A DNA stretch of 36,118 nt, from contig CANFJQ010000013.1 of the NCBI GenBank assembly GCA_947447615.1, forward strand, positions 1 through 36,118. The letters are read 5' to 3'. Under the pieces are notes generated by a model. It was not told the origin of the DNA, ran no database searches, and saw only the letters and a program-made list of their open reading frames with translations. Source of the DNA: Comamonadaceae bacterium (GTDB lineage Bacteria; Pseudomonadota; Gammaproteobacteria; Burkholderiales; Burkholderiaceae_C). The translations under genes were made by a program, and so were the position numbers. This document shows, piece after piece, positions 34,032 to 36,118 of the stretch (positions are counted from its first letter, which is position 1; every line of letters starts with the position of its first letter).

Positions 34032-34670
34032 ATGACGCAAGCAGCTTTAACTTCCTTGCAAGTAATGCAAGACGCGCCGGTGATTCCGGTCATTGTGCTC
34101 AATGATGTGGCCCATGCCGTGCCCATGGCGCGCGCCTTGGTGGAAGGCGGTATCCGTATGCTGGAAGTGACGCTGCGCACCCCGCAAGCCCTGGCCTGTA
34201 TAGAGGCGATTGCCAAAGCCGTGCCGCAAGCGGTGGTCGGTGCGGGTACTTTGCGTTCCAAAGCCGATGCGCAAGCCGCAGCGAATGCGGGCGCGCGCTT
34301 TGCGGTCAGCCCCGGCTACACCAGCGCCCTGGGCGCAGCCTGCCGCGACTTGGGTCTGCCTTTGCTGCCCGGCGTGGCTACCGGCGGTGAAATCATGGCC
34401 GCGCAGGAGGACGGTTTTAGCGCGCTTAAGTTTTTCCCCGCGCTGCAAGCGGGCGGTAGCGCCATGCTCAAGGCCTGGAGCGGCCCTTTCTTTGATGTGA
34501 AGTTTTGCCCCACCGGCGGCATCAGCGTGCAAAATGCCCGTGACTTTCTGGCACTGCCCAATGTGCTGTGCGTAGGCGGCTCCTGGTTGGTGCCTGCTGA
34601 TGCTTTGGCGCAAGGCGATTGGGTTCGCATCACTATGCTCGCGCGGGAGGCGGTGGGATTGCGGGTCTAA
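34032..34670 (+). CDS. eda: 2-dehydro-3-deoxy-phosphogluconate (KDPG) aldolase
   Basis: Splits KDPG to pyruvate and glyceraldehyde 3-phosphate, completing the Entner-Doudoroff pathway. The 212-residue TIM-barrel class I aldolase has catalytic Glu45 (LEVTLRT), Arg49, the phosphate loop GAGTL, and the Schiff-base Lys133 in ALKFFPA, with the FCPTGGIS segment after. The ATG at 34032 gives the standard N-terminal length; the longer open frame upstream lies within edd. It is cotranscribed with edd and thus probably under the same HexR-type control. Confidence 0.95.
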   Translation: MTQAALTSLQVMQDAPVIPVIVLNDVAHAVPMARALVEGGIRMLEVTLRTPQALACIEAIAKAVPQAVVGAGTLRSKADAQAAANAGARFAVSPGYTSALGAACRDLGLPLLPGVATGGEIMAAQEDGFSALKFFPALQAGGSAMLKAWSGPFFDVKFCPTGGISVQNARDFLALPNVLCVGGSWLVPADALAQGDWVRITMLAREAVGLRV

Positions 34671-34693
34671 TTTCGCCAGCCGGATCGCGATAT

Positions 34694-36118
34694 TCAAAGC
34701 ACCCGCGCCAGCCGCAAACCGTCGAGCACCGCCGCATGCGTGTTACGTGCCGCTACTGCGTCGCCGATACGAAATAGCTGGAAGCTGCCCGCCGGATTAG
34801 GCCGCAAGGTTTGGGCTTGCAGCGCCGTAAGCGCCGCATAATCGGCGGCGCCCAGATTACTGGAATGGGGTTTGAGCGCAAAGTACAAGTCTTCGAGCGG
34901 CAAAGTGCCATGGTTCACGATGACTTGGTCCACGAGGCGTTCTTTACGCACGCCACCGTAGTCGCTGCCGACCACGGCCTTCAGGCCTTCGGGCGTTTTC
35001 TCCACCGACAGTAGCCGGAACGTGACGGTAAAGGTCACGTCTAGCTTTTGCAGGCTGCGCATATAGGGCACCAGGTTCATGGCCATCACCTCGGGCGCAA
35101 AGCTGCGGTCCGGCGTCATGATTTCCAGCCGCGCGCCGCTTTTGGCAATGATTTCGGCGGCTTGCAGGGCAGGGTGGTCGCCCGCGTCGTCAAACAGCAA
35201 TACGTTTTTTCCTGGCGCCACTTCGCCGCTCAGGATGTCCCAGGTGGAGGCCACCCATTCGTTGCCGCTGAGCAGCACCTCGGTATGCGGCATGCCGCCC
35301 GTGGCGATGATGACTACATTCGGGTTTTCGGCTAGCACCGTGGCCTCGTCGGCCAGGGTGTTGAAACGAAAATTGACGCCTCGCTCTTCGCAACGCGCCA
35401 TGCGCCAGTCGATGATGCTGAGCATCTCGCGCCTACGCGGGCTTACCGCCGTCAGCCTAATCTGCCCGCCGGGCTTGGGCGCCGCTTCCAACACCGTCAC
35501 CGTATGCCCACGCTCCGCGCTCACGCGCGCCGCTTCCAGGCCCGCTGGCCCTGCCCCGACGATCAGCACTTTGCGCATTGCTGACGCAGGCTCAATCGCG
35601 TGCGGCAGCGTCAGTTCACGCCCGGTGGACGGATTGTGGATGCAATAGGCTTCGCCACCGGCGTAAATGCGGTCCAGGCAAAAGTTGCCACCGACGCAAG
35701 GGCGGATGGTGTCTTCCCGGCCCTCGATGATTTTGCGCATGATGTGCGGGTCTGCCATGTGTGCCCGCGTCATTCCCACCATGTCCAGCTTGCCGCTGGC
35801 AATCGCATGGCGCGCGGTATTCACGTCTTGAATTTTGGCGGCGTGGAAGATGGGCACGCTAACGTGCTCACGCAAGCTGGCGGCAAAGTCCAGGTGCGGC
35901 GCGCTGGCCATGCCTTGCACTGGGATCACATCGGTCAGGCCGGCGTCGGTGTCGATATGGCCGCGAATGATGTTCAAAAAATCCACCATGCCCGAGTTGG
36001 CCAAATAGCGCGCAATGCCTATGCCTTCCTCGGCACTGATGCCGCCGGGACGCACTTCATCGGCCACGCCGCGCACGCCCACGATGAAATCCGGCCCCAC
36101 GCGCTTGCGGATGGCGCG
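34694..36118 (-). CDS. NADH:flavin oxidoreductase / dimethylglycine-trimethylamine dehydrogenase-like protein (cut by window end)
   Basis: The 3' 475 codons of a gene that runs off the right edge. The visible part has the end of an Old-Yellow-Enzyme FMN barrel (HVSVPIFHAAKIQDVNTARHAI, LDMVGMTRAHMADPH), an iron-sulfur motif (CVGGNFC ... YCIHNPSTGRE), and an FAD/NAD-binding part starting VLIVGAGPAGLEAARVSAERG. This is the three-module layout of 2,4-dienoyl-CoA reductase, trimethylamine dehydrogenase, and the DgcA/stachydrine-demethylase group; the wording CxGxxxCLDRIYxGG ... CIHN fits the last group best. The second cluster cysteine is glycine (codon at 35687-35689). It converges with eda. The substrate may be a methylated amine, but this is inference. 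Confidence 0.85.
   Translation of the reverse strand, partial: RAIRKRVGPDFIVGVRGVADEVRPGGISAEEGIGIARYLANSGMVDFLNIIRGHIDTDAGLTDVIPVQGMASAPHLDFAASLREHVSVPIFHAAKIQDVNTARHAIASGKLDMVGMTRAHMADPHIMRKIIEGREDTIRPCVGGNFCLDRIYAGGEAYCIHNPSTGRELTLPHAIEPASAMRKVLIVGAGPAGLEAARVSAERGHTVTVLEAAPKPGGQIRLTAVSPRRREMLSIIDWRMARCEERGVNFRFNTLADEATVLAENPNVVIIATGGMPHTEVLLSGNEWVASTWDILSGEVAPGKNVLLFDDAGDHPALQAAEIIAKSGARLEIMTPDRSFAPEVMAMNLVPYMRSLQKLDVTFTVTFRLLSVEKTPEGLKAVVGSDYGGVRKERLVDQVIVNHGTLPLEDLYFALKPHSSNLGAADYAALTALQAQTLRPNPAGSFQLFRIGDAVAARNTHAAVLDGLRLARVL

Overview
The window looks like ordinary chromosome from a betaproteobacterium of the order Burkholderiales, most likely a Comamonadaceae-type organism (Rhodoferax/Polaromonas/Acidovorax-like). 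Signs are the GC-rich coding sequence, a solitary Bug/TctC-type solute receptor, HutF/HutG-type histidine breakdown, Entner-Doudoroff genes, and the gene order RND efflux - Pcm-like - rhodanese - TolC facing waaA. I assign this from gene content and order alone, without a database search.

Layout. 1-1800: end of hutG and all of hutF (histidine catabolism). 1827-4933: amiC and tsaE (minus) head to head with queG (plus). 4934-7130: an AT-rich stretch with a strong promoter, a structured leader and a lipoprotein gene with five internal repeats; its base composition differs from everything around it. 7196-11757: AEC permease, Bug receptor, xerD, a palindromic repeat, an EamA exporter and ogt. 12038-13248: a DUF4143-type ATPase with a palindrome over its start region, followed by about 465 bases with no recognisable gene. 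13714-17475: phosphomannomutase/phosphoglucomutase, waaC and waaA (LPS inner core). 17509-25030: on the minus strand, tetR - adaptor - RND pump - Pcm-like methyltransferase - rhodanese - TolC, a complete tripartite efflux set with two small enzymes inside it. 25266-28613: msrA, then an ABC ATPase, an FtsX-type permease, a small Cys/His-rich exported protein and a DUF3299 protein, resembling a Zur-regulated zinc locus of Pseudomonas. 28687-31373: a YqjD/YqjE/YqjK-like membrane operon, hyi and pdxH. 31374-32155: a gene-free stretch with palindromic repeats and the edd control region. 32156-34670: edd-eda. 34694-end: an FMN/FAD/iron-sulfur oxidoreductase running off the window.

Most genes are standard metabolism or envelope functions. 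The parts that do not fit a textbook description are the five-repeat lipoprotein with its leader, the metal-linked ABC cassette with an unusual small partner, the divergent Pcm-like enzyme inside the efflux operon, and the altered iron-sulfur motif in the last gene. I saw no tRNA, rRNA, CRISPR array or intact insertion sequence.
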